Below are positions 5,679 through 6,733 of a stretch of DNA of 6,733 bases, piece after piece. The notes under the pieces are model-generated. The model did no database searches and had not been told where the DNA came from. It saw only the letters and a list, made by a program, of their open reading frames with translations. Location of the stretch: contig DIWL01000017.1 in assembly GCA_002428455.1 (NCBI GenBank), positions 5,183-11,915 of the forward strand, read 5' to 3'. The stretch comes from Anaerolineaceae bacterium UBA6107 (GTDB lineage: Bacteria > Chloroflexota > Anaerolineae > Anaerolineales > Anaerolineaceae). Position numbers and translations under genes: made by a program. Positions within the stretch are counted from its first letter, which is position 1, and each line of letters starts with the position of its first letter.

Positions 5679-6701
5679 ATGAGAATCCTGATCGATATCA
5701 GCCATCCCGCGCATGTTCATTTCTTTAAGCATGCCTCGCGCATCTGGCAGGAGCACGGGCACGCGGTCAAATTCGTGGCGCGCAACAAGGAGATCACTTT
5801 TCAACTCCTCGAGGATTACCAGATCCCTTACCGGGGATTGAGCACCATCCGCAAGGGGCTGACCGGGCTGGCGGTTGAATTGATCGAGCACCAATCGCGT
5901 TTGGCAGGTGTGGCGCGCGAATTCAAACCTGACGTGATGCTGAATATTGGGGGAACCTTCATCGTGCACGCCGGGAAGTTAATGGGCATCAGAACGGTTG
6001 TTTTCACGGATACGGAGCACGCTAAACTCTCTAACGGTATTACCTTCCCGTTTGCCACGTGGATCTGCACACCAACCGCCTACATGAACGACCTGGGGAG
6101 GAAACAGGTGCGCTACAACGGTTACCAGGAATTGGCTTATACCCATCCCAACCGCTTCATTCCGAACCCGCAAACCCTGGCGGAGTGCGGGCTCAGCGAG
6201 GGGGAACCGTTTTCAGTACTGCGATTTGTATCATGGGGCGCTTCGCACGATGTGGGTCAGTTGGGTCTTTCTGACGATGACAAATTGACCTTGGTGAAGA
6301 ACCTGCGCGAGCACGGTAAAGTGCTCATTACTTCCGAGACCCCCCTACCGGCAGAGCTTGAACCGTTTAAGTTTCGCGTTAGCCCTACGCGCATTCACGA
6401 CCTGCTGTATTACGCGAATTTGTATATCGGTGAGGGCGCCACGATGGCATCAGAAGCGGCGCAGTTTGGCACGCCCAGCATATACATTAACACACTGGTA
6501 CTCGGGTACATAAACGAATTATCCAGGGAATACGGTCTGGTCGAGCATTACACGGTCGGGCAGGAAGCTGTTGCAGCGGCGCTGCGCCTGGCGTCCAATC
6601 CTGATCAGAAACAGGTGCACCAGCAGCGCCGGCAGCGCATGCTGGCCGAAAAGATCGACGTGACCGCCTGGATGGTGGAGTTCGTGGAAAAACTCCAGTA
6701 A
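5679..6701 (+). CDS. DUF354 family GT-B fold protein (UDP-GlcNAc 2-epimerase / glycosyltransferase-like)
   Basis: This 340-residue protein matches the usual length and landmarks of DUF354: the opening IDISHPAHVHFF (5-16), TDTEHAKLSN (110-119), YNGYQELAYTHP (146-157), LRFVSWGASHDVG (181-193) and the C-terminal GEGATMASEAAQFGTPS (251-267). The last resembles the nucleotide-sugar site of GT-B enzymes and non-hydrolysing UDP-GlcNAc 2-epimerases. No biochemical function is firmly settled for the family that I know of; roles as a glycosyltransferase or in sugar-nucleotide conversion are both possible. It appears soluble. The family N-terminus begins exactly at this ATG, so the start is secure, yet the 12-base gap after the preceding stop is pyrimidine-rich (CACCTCTTCC) and has no Shine-Dalgarno sequence; translation is probably coupled to the upstream gene. 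Pairing with a polyprenyl-phosphate-type GT2 suggests a lipid-linked glycan pathway. Confidence 0.9.
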   Translation: MRILIDISHPAHVHFFKHASRIWQEHGHAVKFVARNKEITFQLLEDYQIPYRGLSTIRKGLTGLAVELIEHQSRLAGVAREFKPDVMLNIGGTFIVHAGKLMGIRTVVFTDTEHAKLSNGITFPFATWICTPTAYMNDLGRKQVRYNGYQELAYTHPNRFIPNPQTLAECGLSEGEPFSVLRFVSWGASHDVGQLGLSDDDKLTLVKNLREHGKVLITSETPLPAELEPFKFRVSPTRIHDLLYYANLYIGEGATMASEAAQFGTPSIYINTLVLGYINELSREYGLVEHYTVGQEAVAAALRLASNPDQKQVHQQRRQRMLAEKIDVTAWMVEFVEKLQ

Positions 6702-6733
6702 TTTCCAGCAGTAAATCGGTGGCTTTGGATTTG

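Noticed and set aside
1..6733. CRISPR array, tRNA, rRNA, insertion sequence or attachment site
   Set aside because: No regularly spaced repeats, cloverleaf-like segments, transposase motifs or terminal inverted repeats were seen.

Overview
The window is a block of bacterial glycan-assembly genes: four complete glycosyltransferase-type genes arranged as two divergent pairs. It looks chromosomal, with no mobile element, RNA gene or CRISPR array. Base composition is moderately GC-rich in the genes and more AT-rich in the central spacer. The protein types (tandem GT2 proteins, a DPM1-like GT2 with two C-terminal membrane helices, a DUF354 protein) resemble those I associate with Chloroflexota such as Anaerolineae, but no phylogenetic marker is present, so this is a weak inference.

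Layout. The minus-strand pair is transcribed leftward from the central spacer. A 777-residue multidomain protein (2016-4349) comes first; it has two N-terminal short repeats, a GT2-like domain with a degenerate metal motif, and a GT4-like GT-B domain. After 41 bases comes a 605-residue protein with two GT2 domains in tandem (157-1974). A probable rho-independent terminator (84-118) follows it, and the start of another minus-strand gene may run off the left edge (1-44). The plus-strand pair is transcribed rightward: a membrane-anchored DPM1-like GT2 (4716-5666), then, 12 bases later, a DUF354 GT-B protein (5679-6701). Only 32 bases remain after it, with no recognisable feature.

The divergent spacer (4350-4715) carries no convincing gene. 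It holds a perfect 12-base palindrome, a 21-base near-perfect dyad and a weak promoter candidate for the minus-strand pair. The position suits shared regulation, but this is not demonstrated.

Working model (inference). The DPM1-like enzyme loads a sugar onto a polyprenyl phosphate at the membrane. The soluble GT2 and GT4 enzymes add sugars to a lipid-linked or surface glycan. The DUF354 protein handles a nucleotide sugar or transfers one. No flippase, polymerase, ABC exporter or sugar-nucleotide synthesis gene is visible, so the final product (O-antigen-like, capsule, exopolysaccharide or glycoprotein glycan) cannot be named. I found no clear evidence of a wholly new system. The most unusual items are the domain composition of the 777-residue protein and the dyads in the divergent spacer.
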